In this document: positions 17,058 through 27,600 of the stretch, piece after piece
Layout of the letters: each line of letters starts with the position of its first letter
Position numbering within the stretch: position 1 is the first letter of the stretch
Assembly (NCBI GenBank): GCA_030539115.1
Contig: JAUNSR010000033.1
Span: 1-32,594 of the forward strand
Length of the DNA stretch: 32,594 nucleotides
Reading direction: 5' to 3'
DNA from: Bacteroidales bacterium
GTDB lineage: Bacteria > Bacteroidota > Bacteroidia > Bacteroidales > JAUNSR01
Made by a program: the position numbers and the translations under genes
The notes under the pieces: model-generated
What the model was told of the DNA's origin: nothing
The model's input: only the letters and a program-made list of their open reading frames with translations
Database searches by the model: none

Positions 17058-18134
17058 ATGAAAAAATCATTTACATTATCAGCAATTTTCCTTATTATTT
17101 CAATTGCCTTATTTGCACAAGATAAAAAGGCTGCCATAACATTTTCAAGAACAACACATGATTTTGGCGATATTGAGGAAGAGAATGGCAAAGCAACTAC
17201 AGAATTTGAATTTACAAACACCGGTAATGCACCTTTGTTAATAACTCGAACAGCTGCCTCTTGTGGTTGTACAACTCCGGAATATCCAAAAGAGCCAATC
17301 GCTCCGGGCAAAAAGGGTGTGGTAAAGGTTACCTATAATCCTGCCAACCGCCCGGGGGCTTTTCAAAAGCAGGTATATGTTTATGCAAATACAGATCCGG
17401 AAAGAAGCTCTCTTGTAATTAAAGGTAAGGTAATTCCTCGCACTCCAAAAAAAGAGGACAACTATCCAAGAGAAATAGGTGATTTAAAATTGAAGAAAAA
17501 ACATATTCCATTCTATGACGTTTATGTGGGCATTCCAAAAGAAGAGGCTGTGGAGATGTATAACCCATCATCAAAACCACTTAATTTAACTTTCGTTGAA
17601 CTTCCAAAGCATATTAAAGTAGAGGCTCAGCCTAATCCTGTGCCTGCGATGGGTGAGGCTAAACTTAAAGTTACTTACCTTGCTGACAAGGCTAAGGATT
17701 GGGGTATAAGAAGCGATGAATTTGTTGTGAAGATCAACAACGAGGACAATAAGCTCGACAAAATCAGTGTCTCTGCCGATATAAGAGAGGATTTTTCTAA
17801 TTTGACAGATAAACAAAAGGCTAATGCTCCTTCGTGCTTTATTTCTCAAAAAACAGTCGATTTTGGTAAAGTAAACGGTAAGACTACAAAGAAATTAATA
17901 ATTACGAACAACGGGAAATCAGAAATGATTGTCAGAAAAGTAAAAAACATGAATGGTATGTTCAGCTTCTCTGCCCCCCAAAAAGCCATACAGCCCGGCA
18001 AGTCAAGTGAAATAGAGATTACTATTGACCCTGCCAAGTCTTCAATGAAAAAATTTAACAGCGTAGTTTTTATAATTACAAATGACCCGAACTCTCCAAC
18101 TACAACATTTAAGGTTTCCGGCACTATTGATTAA
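17058..18134 (+). CDS. DUF1573 domain protein, secreted
   Basis: A 358-residue exported protein with a signal peptide ending at LFAQ (residue 21). It is built from three Ig-like repeats of about 100 residues of the DUF1573 (ASPM/SPD-2/Hydin-like) type. Repeat 1 (about 26-125) has THDFGDIEE, FTNTGNAPLLI and the SCGCTTPEYP cysteine motif; repeat 2 (about 150-250) is more divergent; repeat 3 (about 262-357) has KTVDFGKVNG and ITNNGKSEMIV and lacks the cysteine motif. Such proteins are abundant in Bacteroidota and probably periplasmic or surface-associated; no activity is known. It is monocistronic, flanked by terminators. Confidence 0.9.
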   Translation: MKKSFTLSAIFLIISIALFAQDKKAAITFSRTTHDFGDIEEENGKATTEFEFTNTGNAPLLITRTAASCGCTTPEYPKEPIAPGKKGVVKVTYNPANRPGAFQKQVYVYANTDPERSSLVIKGKVIPRTPKKEDNYPREIGDLKLKKKHIPFYDVYVGIPKEEAVEMYNPSSKPLNLTFVELPKHIKVEAQPNPVPAMGEAKLKVTYLADKAKDWGIRSDEFVVKINNEDNKLDKISVSADIREDFSNLTDKQKANAPSCFISQKTVDFGKVNGKTTKKLIITNNGKSEMIVRKVKNMNGMFSFSAPQKAIQPGKSSEIEITIDPAKSSMKKFNSVVFIITNDPNSPTTTFKVSGTID

Positions 18135-18168
18135 ATCTAATTTTACAATATACACTATTATATAGGTG

Positions 18169-18207
18169 AAAATAAAGAGCAGTATAAATAATATTGCTCT
18201 TTATTTT
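18169..18207 (+). terminator. Terminator of the DUF1573 gene
   Basis: A 17-bp stem (18169-18185 with 18191-18207, one G-T wobble, loop AAATA) contains AAAGAGCA/TGCTCTTT. It lies 35 bases after the stop codon. The T tract is inside the 3' arm (TTTATTTT), so it is weaker than the other terminators here. Confidence 0.75.
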
Positions 18208-18330
18208 AGTATATTGCTGGTAATTACTAAATGCTTATTATTTATCTTGCTTTATAGTTTTACAAAGAGAATATATAGAGTTATTTTTTTTTGAAAAAGT
18301 GCTTTAACTAATATCTAAAAAAATTCATCT

Positions 18331-19422
18331 ATGGACCATATAGAAAATGATGATAAATATCAAGGACTCACAGTAAATAAAGGAGTCGTCTCTCCACCGA
18401 CAGTTAATCCTTATCTTAAGAAAAATCTTAGGGCAAAGAAAAGTCTTTATTCTGCAAATGAATATGTTGAGGGGATTCTCAAAGGTGACATAACGATGCT
18501 TAGTCAGGCTGTGACTTTAATAGAAAGCACATTGCCTGAACATTATTCTCTTGCTCAGGAAGTAATAGAGAAGGTTCTGCCATATTCCGGCAACTCAGTT
18601 AGGATAGGTATAACGGGAGTACCGGGAGCTGGGAAAAGCACTTCCATAGACAGCTTCGGGATGCATCTTATGAAGCAAAACAAGAAACTGGCTGTCCTTG
18701 CAATTGATCCAAGCAGCGAACGTTCTAAAGGGAGCATTCTTGGTGACAAGACAAGAATGGAGCGTTTGGCAGTTCAGAAGAATGTTTTTGTCAGACCCTC
18801 TCCTTCCGCCGGCTCTTTGGGAGGCGTGGCAAGGAAAACGAGAGAGACGATAGTGCTTTGTGAAGCTGCCGGATTTGACACCGTATTTGTCGAAACTGTT
18901 GGTGTCGGTCAGTCGGAAACTGCTGTTCATTCAATGGTGGATTTCTTTCTTTTGATTCAGCTTTCAGGAACAGGCGATGAGCTGCAGGGTATTAAAAGAG
19001 GTATTATGGAGATGGCTGACGGTATAGTTATCAACAAGGCGGACGGCAGCAATATTGATAAAGCTCAGCTTGCCGCGGCCCAGTTTAGAAATGCTCTTCA
19101 TCTTTTTCCACCGACAGAGTCAGGATGGGTTCCTAAGGTAAAGACATATTCAGGCTATTTCGACCTTGGAATAAAAGAGATATTTGACATGATTGATGAA
19201 TATTTCAGTTTTGTAAAAGAAACCGGATTTTTTGAATTTAAACGACAACAGCAATCCAAGTATTGGATGTATCAGACTATTGATGAAAAAATAAGAGAAC
19301 ATTTCTATGAAAATGAGGAAATAAAGCAACTGCTTCAAGAAAAGGAAAGGTTGGTTCTTGACTCTAAGCTCAGCTCTTTTGTTGCGGCTAAAGAGGTGCT
19401 GAAAGTTTATTATAATAAATAA
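18331..19422 (+). CDS. meaB: Methylmalonyl-CoA mutase-associated GTPase MeaB
   Basis: A 363-residue G3E-type P-loop GTPase that guards loading and protection of the adenosylcobalamin cofactor of methylmalonyl-CoA mutase. The Walker A motif GVPGAGKST is at residues 96-104, followed by the family-specific DPSSERSKGSILGDKTRM, RPSPSAGSLGGVARKT, the ETVGVGQSE switch region and the NKAD specificity motif. An N-terminal extension of about 50 residues precedes the helical arm. The mutase subunits are not in this window. It stands alone between two terminators. Confidence 0.95.
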   Translation: MDHIENDDKYQGLTVNKGVVSPPTVNPYLKKNLRAKKSLYSANEYVEGILKGDITMLSQAVTLIESTLPEHYSLAQEVIEKVLPYSGNSVRIGITGVPGAGKSTSIDSFGMHLMKQNKKLAVLAIDPSSERSKGSILGDKTRMERLAVQKNVFVRPSPSAGSLGGVARKTRETIVLCEAAGFDTVFVETVGVGQSETAVHSMVDFFLLIQLSGTGDELQGIKRGIMEMADGIVINKADGSNIDKAQLAAAQFRNALHLFPPTESGWVPKVKTYSGYFDLGIKEIFDMIDEYFSFVKETGFFEFKRQQQSKYWMYQTIDEKIREHFYENEEIKQLLQEKERLVLDSKLSSFVAAKEVLKVYYNK

Positions 19423-19427
19423 CATTT

Positions 19428-19459
19428 ACGGATATATACTTAACTTTGTATATATCCGT
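19428..19459 (+). terminator. Terminator of meaB
   Basis: ACGGATATATAC (19428-19439) pairs perfectly with GTATATATCCGT (19448-19459) around an eight-base loop and runs into TTTT. It begins five bases after the meaB stop codon and separates it from the next gene. Confidence 0.88.
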
Positions 19460-19500
19460 TTTTATATCTTTTGATTGCAATTTTTTAAATATATACTATT

Positions 19501-20385
19501 ATGAAAAACATTCTATTCTCAATCTTCTTTATTCTTCTTTCTTTCACAGGAGTTGCTAAAGTAAAACCGAGTTTTAATATCGCCACTTACAATATTAGAA
19601 ATGATAATAAAGGCGATTCTATTAATGGAAACGGCTGGGGAGAACGTGTAACTTATATATCTCAAATGGTATTATTTCATCAGTTTGATATTTTTGGTAC
19701 TCAGGAGGGCAAAAAGAATCAACTTGAAGATATGAAAAACAATCTTCCAGACTACGATTATATAGGTGTCGGACGTGATGATGGGAAAGACGGTGGCGAA
19801 TTTTGCGCTATATTTTATAATACCAAGAAGTTTAAAAAAATAGACGACGGTAATTTCTGGCTTTCAACAGAAACATCATATCCCAATAAAGGATGGGATG
19901 CCGCACTTCCAAGAATATGCACTTGGGGTAAGTTTAAAGATTTAAAAAGTGGTTTTACTTTTATTTATTATAATCTTCATATGGATCATATCGGAGTTGA
20001 AGCCCGTTCTGAGAGTGCTAAACTAATTTTAAAGAAAATTACCGAAGAGCCTAAAAAGACAGCTGTAATTCTTTCCGGTGACTTTAATGTAGATCAATTT
20101 AATGAATCGTATTTACTTTTAAATAATTCAGGATTGCTTAAGGACAGCTATGAAACTACAGAATTTAGATATGCCCCAAATGGAACGTTTAATAATTTTA
20201 ATCCCGGACTTAAAACAAATAAAAGAATAGATCATATCTTCCTTACAAAAGATTTTAAGGTAAAAAAATATGGTGTATTGACTGATACTTATCGTTCTGA
20301 AAAAGAGAATCAAAATAAGGGAGGGTATGCAAGAACCCCTTCAGATCATTTTCCGGTAATGATTTCTGTTGAGGTGAAAAAATAG
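19501..20385 (+). CDS. Secreted endonuclease/exonuclease/phosphatase family protein
   Basis: A 294-residue exported protein with a signal peptide ending near GVAK (residue 20). The DNase I-like fold is clear: TYNIRND near residue 29, GTQEGKKNQL with the catalytic Glu near residue 68, EFCAIFYN, NLHMDHIG near 158-165, SGDFNVDQ near 196-203, RIDHIFL near 241 and the C-terminal SDHFPVM. All catalytic His, Asp, Asn and Glu positions look intact. Such proteins may act on sugar phosphates, phospholipids or nucleic acids; the substrate cannot be told from sequence. It converges with pfkA across a shared terminator. Confidence 0.92.
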   Translation: MKNILFSIFFILLSFTGVAKVKPSFNIATYNIRNDNKGDSINGNGWGERVTYISQMVLFHQFDIFGTQEGKKNQLEDMKNNLPDYDYIGVGRDDGKDGGEFCAIFYNTKKFKKIDDGNFWLSTETSYPNKGWDAALPRICTWGKFKDLKSGFTFIYYNLHMDHIGVEARSESAKLILKKITEEPKKTAVILSGDFNVDQFNESYLLLNNSGLLKDSYETTEFRYAPNGTFNNFNPGLKTNKRIDHIFLTKDFKVKKYGVLTDTYRSEKENQNKGGYARTPSDHFPVMISVEVKK

Positions 20386-20549
20386 AGATTATCAAATTAA
20401 AATGTATCCGACAGATCGAAGATATTATGTGTTTAAGCCAATTTTATTTTGAGCAATAAGAGTGTTCAATATTAATGAAAGCTTCGTATGTTTTCAAATT
20501 AGGAAATTTTTCTGTTTTTAGATTATAAATTTTTTGTTTCACAATAAAA

Positions 20550-20588
20550 AAGTGCCAAACTATTCTTTCAAGGAATTGTTTGACACTT
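20550..20588. terminator. Bidirectional terminator between the EEP gene and pfkA
   Basis: A long hairpin (20550-20565 with 20573-20588, two mismatches) with AAGTG/CACTT ends and CAAAC/GTTTG in the middle. A run of A before it and T-rich sequence after it mean that it can serve both converging genes; the T tract is better on the minus strand, for pfkA. Confidence 0.78.
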
Positions 20589-20662
20589 ATTATTTTATAG
20601 CCTTAACTTATCTCATAAACATGTCATTCATTTAATTATGAATGATATATTAATTATTTTTT

Positions 20663-21643
20663 TTAAATAGACAATATTCTCAGAGTATTAAGAAGCTCTC
20701 TGTTGATAGGCTTATCGTTTTTGATTGCTTTGGTGAAAGGGACATAAACGATTTCATCATTTTGAATACCTATCATAACATTTCTTTGGTCGTCAAGAAG
20801 AGCATCAATAGCGGCGGCTCCCATGCGGCTTGCCAAGATTCTGTCAAAAGCAGTAGGAGAACCTCCTCTTTGGATATGACCAAGAATAGTTACTCTTACA
20901 TCATATTGAGGATATTCGTTCTTAACTCTCTCAGCCATAGCCATAGCGCCACCGGTCAGAGGACTCTCAGCAACAAGAACAATGCTTGAGTTTTTAGACT
21001 TTCTAAAACCATTTTTTATCAACTCTCCAAGTTGATCATATTCAGTTGCAATTTCAGGAATAATGGCAGCTTCACTTCCGGTGGCAATGGCACCGTTTAA
21101 AGCTAAGAATCCGGCATCACGTCCCATAACTTCAATAAAGAAAAGACGTTCATGAGAAGTGGCAGTGTCACGTATCTTATCGACAGCATCCATAATAGTG
21201 TTTAATGCTGTATCATATCCAATAGTGCTGTCAGTGCCATACAGGTCATTGTCGATTGTTCCTGGAAGACCAACGATAGGATAATTAAATTCAGTGGCAA
21301 AGATTCTGGCACCGGTAAGTGTTCCGTCACCACCAATGCAAACTAAAGCATCGATATTTTGAGAAACTAATGTGTCATAAGCCTGTTTTCTACCCTCAGG
21401 AGTCATAAATTCTGCACAACGGGCAGTCTTTAATATAGTACCGCCTTGTTGAATAATATTACTAACATTTTGAGTTTTGAAAGTCTCTATTTCATTAGTA
21501 ATTAGGCCACGGTAGCCTCTATATATAGCTTTAACCTCCAAGCCATTGTAAATAGCAGTACGTGTTACGGCTCTGATAGCCGCATTCATTCCGGGAGCAT
21601 CTCCTCCTGAAGTAAGAATACCAATACACTTTATTGCACCCAT
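20663..21643 (-). CDS. pfkA: ATP-dependent 6-phosphofructokinase
   Basis: A 326-residue group A phosphofructokinase catalysing the committed step of glycolysis. Motifs: [19 protein letters not shown] at the N-terminus, [11 protein letters not shown] near residue 103, [18 protein letters not shown] near 122 with the catalytic Asp of TIDND, and MGRDAGFLA near 171. Glycine occupies both the GGDG position and the position before TIDND, where pyrophosphate-dependent enzymes have Asp and Lys, so ATP is the expected donor. It is downstream of cmk and ispH on the same strand, 188 bases after ispH, and may have its own promoter in that gap. Confidence 0.97.
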   Translation of the reverse strand: MGAIKCIGILTSGGDAPGMNAAIRAVTRTAIYNGLEVKAIYRGYRGLITNEIETFKTQNVSNIIQQGGTILKTARCAEFMTPEGRKQAYDTLVSQNIDALVCIGGDGTLTGARIFATEFNYPIVGLPGTIDNDLYGTDSTIGYDTALNTIMDAVDKIRDTATSHERLFFIEVMGRDAGFLALNGAIATGSEAAIIPEIATEYDQLGELIKNGFRKSKNSSIVLVAESPLTGGAMAMAERVKNEYPQYDVRVTILGHIQRGGSPTAFDRILASRMGAAAIDALLDDQRNVMIGIQNDEIVYVPFTKAIKNDKPINRELLNTLRILSI

Positions 21644-21831
21644 TTGATTAAAAATTTTTCTTAGTTATATAACAAGGTTTTATATTATAAAAAAACCTCT
21701 TTTAAAATTTGCTCTTTCCAGACAGACAAAATTAACTAATAATATTAAAACTCACCCTTTTGAGGTTTTATAAAATATTTATAATCCAAATAATAGGAGT
21801 TTATAGTATTATTATTTGCTGAATATGAATT

Positions 21832-22710
21832 TTAATCAGCCTGATTTGCTATTGAATTGATATATTCGGCAACCTTTTCCATTAGCCATTTAGGAGTTGA
21901 TGTTGCTCCGCATATTCCAATTGATGAGGCACCATTAAGCCATGATTTATCAATCTGAGTTTCATCGGATATTAAATAGCTTGCTTTGTTTACTTTTGTA
22001 CATTCCTCAAACAAAACTTTTCCGTTTGAACTTTTCTCGCCGCTGACAAATAAAAGGATATCATGAGTCTTGGCAAAATTTCTTATATGAGACATTCTAT
22101 TGGAAACTTGGCGACATATAGTATCAAAATATTTAAAATCTACACCGGCTTCTTTACTTCTTTTTTCTAATTCAGAAATAATCTCATGAAAATGGCTTAT
22201 TGATTTTGTGGTTTGAGAGAAAAGACGAATGTCTTTTGTAAAATCAATCTTGTCAACATCTTCAATTTTTTCAATAACGATAGCATTACCATTTGTTTGA
22301 CCAACAAGACCATTGACCTCTGCATGACCATTTTTTCCAAAAATCACTATTTGAGAGTTTCTTTCATTGGAATCACAGTACATCCTTTTAATTTTCTTTT
22401 GAAGCTGAAGGACAACAGGACATGTTGCATCAATAATACGGATTCCGTTGCTTTTAGCTAATTCGTAAGTCTCAGGAGGTTCACCGTGCGCTCTTAAAAG
22501 CACCTTTACACCTTTTAAAGCCTCATATTTAGAATGATCAATTGTAACAAGACCTTTTTCTTTAAGACGGTCAACCTCTCTGCTATTGTGAACAATATCA
22601 CCCAAACAATAAAGAGTACCACCATTAAGGAGCTCTTTTTCCGCACTGTTGATGGCATTAACAACACCAAAGCAAAATCCTGAATCCTTATCTATTTCAA
22701 TTTTTATCAT
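21832..22710 (-). CDS. ispH: 4-hydroxy-3-methylbut-2-enyl diphosphate reductase
   Basis: A 292-residue IspH (LytB), the iron-sulfur enzyme of the last step of the MEP isoprenoid pathway. The three cluster cysteines are in GFCFGV near residue 13, DATCPVV near residue 96 and DTICRQV near residue 198. Substrate-binding His motifs are also present: VHNSREV, RAHGEPP and GHAEVNG, with FSQTTKS. It begins 30 bases after cmk and is likely co-transcribed. Presence of IspH shows that the organism makes isoprenoids through MEP, feeding the polyprenyl synthase elsewhere in the window. Confidence 0.97.
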   Translation of the reverse strand: MIKIEIDKDSGFCFGVVNAINSAEKELLNGGTLYCLGDIVHNSREVDRLKEKGLVTIDHSKYEALKGVKVLLRAHGEPPETYELAKSNGIRIIDATCPVVLQLQKKIKRMYCDSNERNSQIVIFGKNGHAEVNGLVGQTNGNAIVIEKIEDVDKIDFTKDIRLFSQTTKSISHFHEIISELEKRSKEAGVDFKYFDTICRQVSNRMSHIRNFAKTHDILLFVSGEKSSNGKVLFEECTKVNKASYLISDETQIDKSWLNGASSIGICGATSTPKWLMEKVAEYINSIANQAD

Positions 22711-22740
22711 TTTGTCAATTAAAAAGAATTAAGAAATAAG

Positions 22741-23430
22741 CTAACAGTTTGCTTTTTCTTTAAATATATTCATAAGCCATTCATCTTGCTGAGGAATTGT
22801 TAAATTGGAATTGTCAAGTAAAAGAGCATCATCAGCTTTTCTAAGAGGACTCTCACTGCGGTTCTGATCAATATAATCTCTTGATTTTACATTCTCAAGG
22901 ACCTCATCAAACGAAACTTCGTCGCCTTTTGACAAAAGCTCATCCACCCTTCTTTGAGCTCTAACCTCTGCCGAAGCTGTAACAAAAATTTTCAACTCAG
23001 CATTGGGGAAAACTGTAGTGCCGATGTCTCTTCCATCCATAACAATTCCCTTTTCTTCCCCCATTTGTTGTTGAAGTTTGACAAGGGCATGTCTAACAAA
23101 AGGGAGCGCGCTGATTAGACTGACAAGATTGGAGACTTTCATAGTACGAATCTCCTTTTCAACATTCTTTCCATTAAGATATGTTTCGGGAAGTCCTGTT
23201 TCCTGATTATTGATAAAATCTATTTTTACATATGGAAGCATCTGTTCAAGACGAGCCTCGTCAATAACTTTGTCCTTAATAATATTTGATTTTATACTAA
23301 AAAGGGTAACGGCTCTGTACATTGCGCCACTATCTATATATTTATAACCGATCTTTTTTGCTAAATCCTTTGCCATTGTGCTTTTTCCACAAGATGAAAA
23401 GCCATCAATAGCTATTACTATTTTCTTCAT
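22741..23430 (-). CDS. cmk: Cytidylate kinase
   Basis: A 229-residue CMP/dCMP kinase. The P-loop [17 protein letters not shown] lies at about residues 7-23, [14 protein letters not shown] follows near 35, and the [18 protein letters not shown] and [14 protein letters not shown] segments mark the CMP-binding and LID regions. Length is normal for the family. It is the first gene of the cmk-ispH unit, with pfkA further downstream; the cmk-ispH pairing is widespread in bacteria. Confidence 0.96.
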   Translation of the reverse strand: MKKIVIAIDGFSSCGKSTMAKDLAKKIGYKYIDSGAMYRAVTLFSIKSNIIKDKVIDEARLEQMLPYVKIDFINNQETGLPETYLNGKNVEKEIRTMKVSNLVSLISALPFVRHALVKLQQQMGEEKGIVMDGRDIGTTVFPNAELKIFVTASAEVRAQRRVDELLSKGDEVSFDEVLENVKSRDYIDQNRSESPLRKADDALLLDNSNLTIPQQDEWLMNIFKEKANC

Positions 23431-23980
23431 ATTTTGTAAAAATGAATTTTTAAGTTCAAATATCCAAACTTTAATTTTATTTACATCAAAAAAAAGGTGT
23501 ATGATTATTAAAATATGAATGAATTTCCAAGAACTGAGATTTAATGTTTCTTTATTTTCTTATTTGTTTAAAGATGCAATTATAATTGATACCATTTAAA
23601 AAAACAAAAACGGAAAAATTTAAAGCTTAAAAAATATTTTTAGATATTGCGAGTGCTCTTCTTTATTAAATAAATATTTTTCCAACAATAACATCATATA
23701 ACTAAAAATAACACAACATTCCACAAAAAGCAAACAGAGAAAGAAACGGAATAGTTGATACTATTATAACTACGTTTTTTCTCTGATTGTTATTATGTAG
23801 TAAAATTAACAGATAATCTTTTATGCGGTTTATAAGTAGCCTGACATTATTGGTTCAGCGGATAATACTGAGATTCCTGTTTATCTTTAATATAAAATCA
23901 ACAGCTGTTTTCTGCAAAAAGCCTTTGATTAGGTTTCGTATCCTATCTTATTTCAAGCATTAGATATACTGCTTTGGAAA
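23431..23980. other. AT-rich gap between the YeiH-type gene and cmk
   Basis: A 550-base stretch with no plausible reading frame, tRNA or recognised RNA. A short palindrome AACAGCTGTT lies near 23900, and no strong terminator for the YeiH-type gene was found. I see nothing else that I can support. Confidence 0.5.
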
Positions 23981-24961
23981 TCAACAGTAAAGAATATAGC
24001 CAAGCGAGGCGACACTGATGATAATCCAAAGTGAAACTCCAAGAATCAAAGGCTTAACTCCAACTTTTTTAAGCACATCTGTTGAAAGAGAGGCTCCAAT
24101 AAAGAACATTGTAATGATAAGTCCTTTTCTTGCTATTCCCGATATTGAAGCGCCAACCTGAGGCATTCCATCTAAAAGATATGTATTTGCGATGATGGCA
24201 AGAATAAAATAGAAGATAAACCAAGGGATAGAAATTTTCTTGTCCCTGCTTTTAAAAATAACTGATGTTACAAGAGCTAAAGGAATAATCCACAGTGCTC
24301 TGGTCAACTTTATAGTTGTAGCAATCTGAAGAGCCTCTTCTCCATAAGCTGCTCCTGCACCGACAACAGAACTCGTGTCATGGATAGCTATCGCAGCCCA
24401 AGTACCAAATTGTTTTTGATCTAAGCCCAACCAATTTCCCAAAACGGGGAATATAAACAGAGCAATTGCGTTTAAAACAAAGATTGTGGCAAGAGAAACA
24501 GACATATCGCTCTCTTTTGCGTTCAGGACAGGTCCAACAGCTGCAATTGCACTTCCTCCACAGATTGCTGTGCCGGAACTAACCAAATAAGCTGTGTCCC
24601 GTTCTACTTTAAGCATTTTTCTTCCGATAAACATACCAATTACCATAGTACCAATCACAGAGATAATTGTAAATTCCATACCCTCTTTACCTGAAGCTAG
24701 CGATGACTGCAGATTCATACCAAATCCTAATCCTACAACTGAATATTGAAGAAGCATTTTGGATATTTTTTTATTAAAAGTTGGATATGCCTGTCCAAGA
24801 GTAAGTGCAAATATTAATCCTAAGAATAAAGCAAGCGGAGGAGTTACTAAGTCGCTTAAAAATGAGCACACCGGAATGTAATCCAACAGTAAAAACAATG
24901 TCATCACCGACAATAATGTAATGTAAACAACTTTGTTGTTTTTTCTTAAAAAGGAAATCAT
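23981..24961 (-). CDS. YeiH/UPF0324 family putative sulfate exporter
   Basis: A 326-residue integral membrane protein of the YeiH (UPF0324) family with about ten hydrophobic helices. Family-like features are LALGLIFALTLGQAYP-type helix 2 (here LALFLGLIFALTLGQ), the GTAICGGSAIAAVGPVL motif near residues 130-146 and the AIHDTSSVVGAGAAYG motif near residues 192-207. The family is annotated as putative sulfate exporters, but transport has been little tested. It is alone between two long gene-free stretches, so it is probably a single-gene unit; no regulator is adjacent. Confidence 0.9.
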   Translation of the reverse strand: MISFLRKNNKVVYITLLSVMTLFLLLDYIPVCSFLSDLVTPPLALFLGLIFALTLGQAYPTFNKKISKMLLQYSVVGLGFGMNLQSSLASGKEGMEFTIISVIGTMVIGMFIGRKMLKVERDTAYLVSSGTAICGGSAIAAVGPVLNAKESDMSVSLATIFVLNAIALFIFPVLGNWLGLDQKQFGTWAAIAIHDTSSVVGAGAAYGEEALQIATTIKLTRALWIIPLALVTSVIFKSRDKKISIPWFIFYFILAIIANTYLLDGMPQVGASISGIARKGLIITMFFIGASLSTDVLKKVGVKPLILGVSLWIIISVASLGYILYC

Positions 24962-25316
24962 AATTAATAGGTTTTGGATAAACCGGGTCTCATCTACACA
25001 GATTAAACCAAGATTTATACTTTATAATAAAATATGTAATTGTTTACTTAAAAAAATAAAATAGATGATTGATTCTGTCGATTATACAATAGAAATGAAG
25101 TTTGCTAATTATGCGTAATGAACAAATATTTAATGTATAATCATTATATATACCTTACATTGTTTAAAGTACAGTAATTAAAAAAAATAAAGAATAAAAT
25201 TCCATATTATTCGAATGGATATAAGCCGCTAATAAAATAATTCAAATATCGGTCTGCAAATTTATTCTCAAAAAACATTTTTCTAAATAAGCATATTCCA
25301 CAAAATATCAGATTAA
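24962..25316. other. Gene-free gap upstream of the YeiH-type gene
   Basis: AT-rich sequence between the rsh stop codon and the YeiH-type start. No plausible frame, RNA, repeat or strong hairpin was seen. It must hold the promoter of the transporter gene and the end of the rsh transcript, but neither is clear by eye. Confidence 0.45.
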
Positions 25317-27554
25317 CTACTGATTAATTCTATTGGCACTCTTTACTTCATTAATCTGTTTTAAGGAATGACAAAGATTTTCCACTTCATTGACATCATG
25401 AACGAAAACTCCGATTTTACCTTGAAATATTCCATCACTTGTATCTATATGAAGATTTCTGATATTTACTGCAAGATTTCCTGTAATGACCTGAGTGATA
25501 TGATTTAATACTCCAACACTGTCAATACCTTTAATTTCAATAGTTGCAGAGAAAGATTTCTCATTGTCTCCGGCCCATTGAGCTGAAATAATCCTTGGAC
25601 CGAAACTACTTTTAAGCTTTGTAGCAAGAGGACAAGAACGCTTGTGGACAACTACAGACTCATTGTCATTTATATAGCCAAGAACGTCGTCTCCCGGGAT
25701 TGGTTTACAGCAGGCAGCTATGGTATAATTCTTTTTACCATTGACTTCCCTAAGGATATAGGTCTCCTTTCTGTTAATAATATGAGCTGGATTTTCCTTT
25801 TTTTGATTTTGAGAATCATCTTTTTTTCCAAAAGACATCTTCCAATATTTTAAAAGGACATTACCATTCTTTTCCTTGATAAGCTTTTTTGTATTTTCAT
25901 CAAGTTCAATCTCGCCATTACCCACCTTGGAAAAAAGTTCCTCTCTTTTTTTAAGACAAAAATGAGAAAGCAGCTTATCAATAACAACCTGAGAAGCTTC
26001 AATCTGATTTTTCTCAAAAAAATGATTCAAAAGCTTTTCTCCTTTTTGAATGTTTATTCTTTTCTCTTTTCTTAAATATCCAATAATCTTTGTTTTTGCC
26101 TTTGCAGTATTCACATAATTGAGGGCATCGTGATTGGGAGACTGATTTTTTGAGGTAAGTATTTCAACTTGGTCGCCACTTTGAAGGGGTTGACTTAAAG
26201 GCACAAGTTTATGATTAACTTTTGCAGCAATAGCTTGCAATCCAATATTTGTATGAAGAGAAAAGGCAAAATCAAGAGCCGTAGCATTTTTTGGAAGAGT
26301 CTTTAAGTCGCCTTTAGGAGTAAAAACAAATATTTCAGAAGCAAAAAGATTTAATTTTATTGTATCAAGAAAATCAAGAGCATTAGGTTCGGGATTTTCA
26401 AGAATCTCTTTAATAGTTTTCAGCCATTTATCAAGTTCAGACTCTTCATCAGTTTCACCAACCTTGTACTTCCAATGCGCAGCAAAACCTCTTTCTGCGA
26501 TATCATCCATTTTATCGCTTCTTATCTGAACCTCTATCCAATTGCCATCCGGGCCCATCACAGTAACATGAAGAGCTTGATAGCCATTAGCCTTAGGACG
26601 GCTCACCCAATCTCTAATTCTTTCAGGATGGAGTTTATATATATCAGTTATTATAGAATAAATTTTCCAGCAGTCAGTCTTTTCATCCTTATAATCCTTT
26701 GGCTTAAAAATAATCCTGACAGCAAAAAGATCATAAACCTCCTCAAATGGGATGTTCTTAACCTGCATCTTATTCCAAATGGAATAAACGGATTTCACCC
26801 TTGCCTTAATTTCAAAATCAAGACCCATAGCCTCCAATTGTTTCTTAATAGGCTGAGCAAAAATTTCAAAAAGTTTAGTACGGTCCTCTTCAGAATCGAT
26901 TATTTTCTGATTAATATCAGCATAAGCATCTGGATGTTCATATTTGAAGCTCAAATCCTCCAGTTCGGTCTTTATTGCAAACAAGCCAAGTCTGTGGGCA
27001 AGAGGAGCATAAATATATAAAGTTTCTCCGGCAATCTTATACTGCTTGCTTGGAAGCATAGATCCTAAAGTACGCATATTGTGAAGACGGTCGGCAATCT
27101 TAATTAAGATTACTCGAATGTCTTCAGGCATAGTAAGAAGAAGTTTCCTGAAATTTTCCGCCTGTGCTGAGGCTTTATCACCAAAAATACCACCGGAAAT
27201 CTTTGTAAGTCCGCTTACAATTTGCGCAATCTTCTTACCAAAAAGATTCTCAATATCCTCTTCTGTATAGTCTGTATCTTCAACAACATCATGAAGCAAA
27301 GCAGCGCAAATAGAAGTCGAACCAAGACCAATGTCTCGGCAAACAATTCTGGCAACAGCAAGAGGGTGAAGTATATATGGTTCTCCGGAACGACGCTTAA
27401 TACCTTTGTGGGCTTCATTTGCAAAGTTAAAGGCGCGCTCAATTATTTCAACCTTTTTTCTGTGGTTGGAATTTAGATAATCATTTAATAATGCCTTAAA
27501 CTCTTTGTCTATTTTTTGCTCATCAGTAAGTTCCAAATCAGTCAATTCGCTCAT
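25317..27554 (-). CDS. Bifunctional (p)ppGpp synthetase/hydrolase (RSH)
   Basis: A long RelA/SpoT homologue that makes and degrades the alarmone (p)ppGpp. The HD hydrolase domain is intact (YILHPLAVA, LLHDVVEDT with the HDxxED motif, IADRLHNMRTL). The synthetase domain has YDLFAVRIIF, ANGYQALHVTV and WIEVQIRS. A TGS domain follows (FVFTPKGDLKTLPKNATALD), then a helical and zinc-finger-like region with CCKPIPGDDVLGY, and a C-terminal ACT domain. Both activities are therefore expected. I take the ATG at 27554 (MSELTDLELTDEQK); a longer form would start at 27584 with ten extra, non-acidic residues. A 59-codon winged-helix gene ends 46 bases upstream. Confidence 0.95.
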   Translation of the reverse strand: MSELTDLELTDEQKIDKEFKALLNDYLNSNHRKKVEIIERAFNFANEAHKGIKRRSGEPYILHPLAVARIVCRDIGLGSTSICAALLHDVVEDTDYTEEDIENLFGKKIAQIVSGLTKISGGIFGDKASAQAENFRKLLLTMPEDIRVILIKIADRLHNMRTLGSMLPSKQYKIAGETLYIYAPLAHRLGLFAIKTELEDLSFKYEHPDAYADINQKIIDSEEDRTKLFEIFAQPIKKQLEAMGLDFEIKARVKSVYSIWNKMQVKNIPFEEVYDLFAVRIIFKPKDYKDEKTDCWKIYSIITDIYKLHPERIRDWVSRPKANGYQALHVTVMGPDGNWIEVQIRSDKMDDIAERGFAAHWKYKVGETDEESELDKWLKTIKEILENPEPNALDFLDTIKLNLFASEIFVFTPKGDLKTLPKNATALDFAFSLHTNIGLQAIAAKVNHKLVPLSQPLQSGDQVEILTSKNQSPNHDALNYVNTAKAKTKIIGYLRKEKRINIQKGEKLLNHFFEKNQIEASQVVIDKLLSHFCLKKREELFSKVGNGEIELDENTKKLIKEKNGNVLLKYWKMSFGKKDDSQNQKKENPAHIINRKETYILREVNGKKNYTIAACCKPIPGDDVLGYINDNESVVVHKRSCPLATKLKSSFGPRIISAQWAGDNEKSFSATIEIKGIDSVGVLNHITQVITGNLAVNIRNLHIDTSDGIFQGKIGVFVHDVNEVENLCHSLKQINEVKSANRINQ

Positions 27555-27600
27555 AGTTTGTCTTCTAAAGGAAGTGACAAACATAAGAAAAAAAACTGAG

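Noticed and set aside
26475..27020. 181-codon frame antisense to rsh
   Set aside because: It lies wholly inside a well-supported gene on the other strand and its translation resembles no known family.
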